This document shows, piece by piece, positions 63,652 through 64,000 of a stretch of DNA of 64,000 nt; position 1 is the first letter of the stretch; each line of letters begins with the position of its first letter. Position numbers and translations under genes: made by a program. The stretch lies in assembly GCA_934695325.1 (NCBI GenBank), contig CAKUVD010000006.1, forward strand, positions 62,001 through 126,000, read 5' to 3'. This DNA comes from an uncultured Bacteroidales bacterium. Lineage in GTDB: Bacteria > Bacteroidota > Bacteroidia > Bacteroidales > UBA932. The notes below the pieces were generated by a model. The model was not told where the DNA came from. It saw only the letters and a list, made by a program, of their open reading frames with translations, and ran no database searches.

Positions 63652-64000
63652 ATGAAAAAATTGATTGTCATATCCGTGGCTATGTCTCTTCTGACTCTCG
63701 CACTTGATGCGGGGCCGGCCTGGAAGGGCGTGATCACGCTCAGCCAGCCTGACGGGACTTCGCTTCAGGCGGTCTTGGCCGGAGATGAGTTCGCGCACGT
63801 GATGAAAGACACGGACGGCAACGCCTTGGTGCAGAATGATGACGGCTTCTGGTGCTATGCCGTCTATAGCCCGGACGGGACAGTGCATAGCAGCGGCATT
63901 GTCGCAGGCAGGGGCGGAAGTCCGGCCGGAGCACGGAACATACCATACGAGGCTATGAATGCGGCTGCATCGGTGAAGAGAGCCGTCGTTCAGGGACAGA
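63652..64000 (+). CDS. Secreted M6-like metalloprotease, N-terminal part only
   Basis: An ATG at 63652 opens a frame that runs off the right edge (116 codons seen). MKKLIVISVAMSLLTLALDAG is a signal peptide. The following GVITLSQPDGTSLQAVLAGDEF, HVMKDTDGNALVQNDDGFWCYAVYSPDG is the N-terminal pattern of secreted M6 (immune inhibitor A-like) proteases of Bacteroidetes. The catalytic zinc motif lies beyond the window, so the call rests on this region alone. Confidence 0.65.
   Translation, partial: MKKLIVISVAMSLLTLALDAGPAWKGVITLSQPDGTSLQAVLAGDEFAHVMKDTDGNALVQNDDGFWCYAVYSPDGTVHSSGIVAGRGGSPAGARNIPYEAMNAAASVKRAVVQGQ

Noticed and set aside
62542..63888. Minus-strand open frame opposite the metallopeptidase gene
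   Set aside because: It is antisense to a gene with signal peptide and zinc motif, and crosses a terminator.

Overview
The window is chromosomal DNA of a Bacteroidales bacterium. The evidence is a SusC/SusD pair, many lipoproteins with BACON, fimbrillin-like or DUF4988 modules, and repeated promoters of the Bacteroidetes form TTTG-N19/20-TAnnTTTG. Bulk DNA is roughly 50% GC; bases 1-6400 and 50268-50705 are clearly more AT-rich. The genus cannot be fixed from this sequence. No tRNA, rRNA, CRISPR array, transposase or integrase was seen.

Bases 1-7500 are accessory. A tight minus-strand cassette (radical SAM protein, NERD-helicase, large unknown protein running off the left edge) is followed by an AAA_14/DUF4143 ATPase and then a graveyard of gene tails and short repeats. 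Bases 7500-14400 are housekeeping: rpsO, pnp, prfB with a programmed +1 frameshift, class I fumarase, and a HAD hydrolase.

Bases 14418-30490 form the most coherent accessory system. An organophosphate:phosphate antiporter, a GlpR-type DeoR regulator, a purple-acid-phosphatase-like enzyme, a large surface lipoprotein, SusC, SusD, a lipoprotein calcineurin-like phosphoesterase, an AraM-type sn-glycerol-1-phosphate dehydrogenase and a secreted protein of unknown function lie together. Three of the intergenic regions share the decamer CGAAATGAAA. I read it as a polysaccharide-utilisation-like locus for a glycerol-1-phosphate-containing polymer or head group, for example lipoteichoic acid; this is inference.

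Bases 30500-54600 return mostly to core genes: ppdK, a BASS-type transporter, a PIN-PhoH ATPase, a standalone PurL-half protein, cutC, a fused ThrE exporter, a DUF4153 membrane protein, then an overlapping operon polA-ECF sigma-rsmG-yqaA-ABC ATPase. A convergent operon tyrS-rbfA-LolC/E-FecCD permease closes the block. Between the two operons sit a GH78 rhamnosidase and a truncated DNA methyltransferase. A DUF4143 fragment with a 13-base homopolymer and a 39-bp duplication lies before polA.

Bases 54600-64000 hold a 74-bp nested palindrome, a four-lipoprotein operon of probable surface proteins, tpiA with a hairpin leader, an HEXXH metallopeptidase lipoprotein, and the start of an M6-like secreted protease that runs off the right edge.
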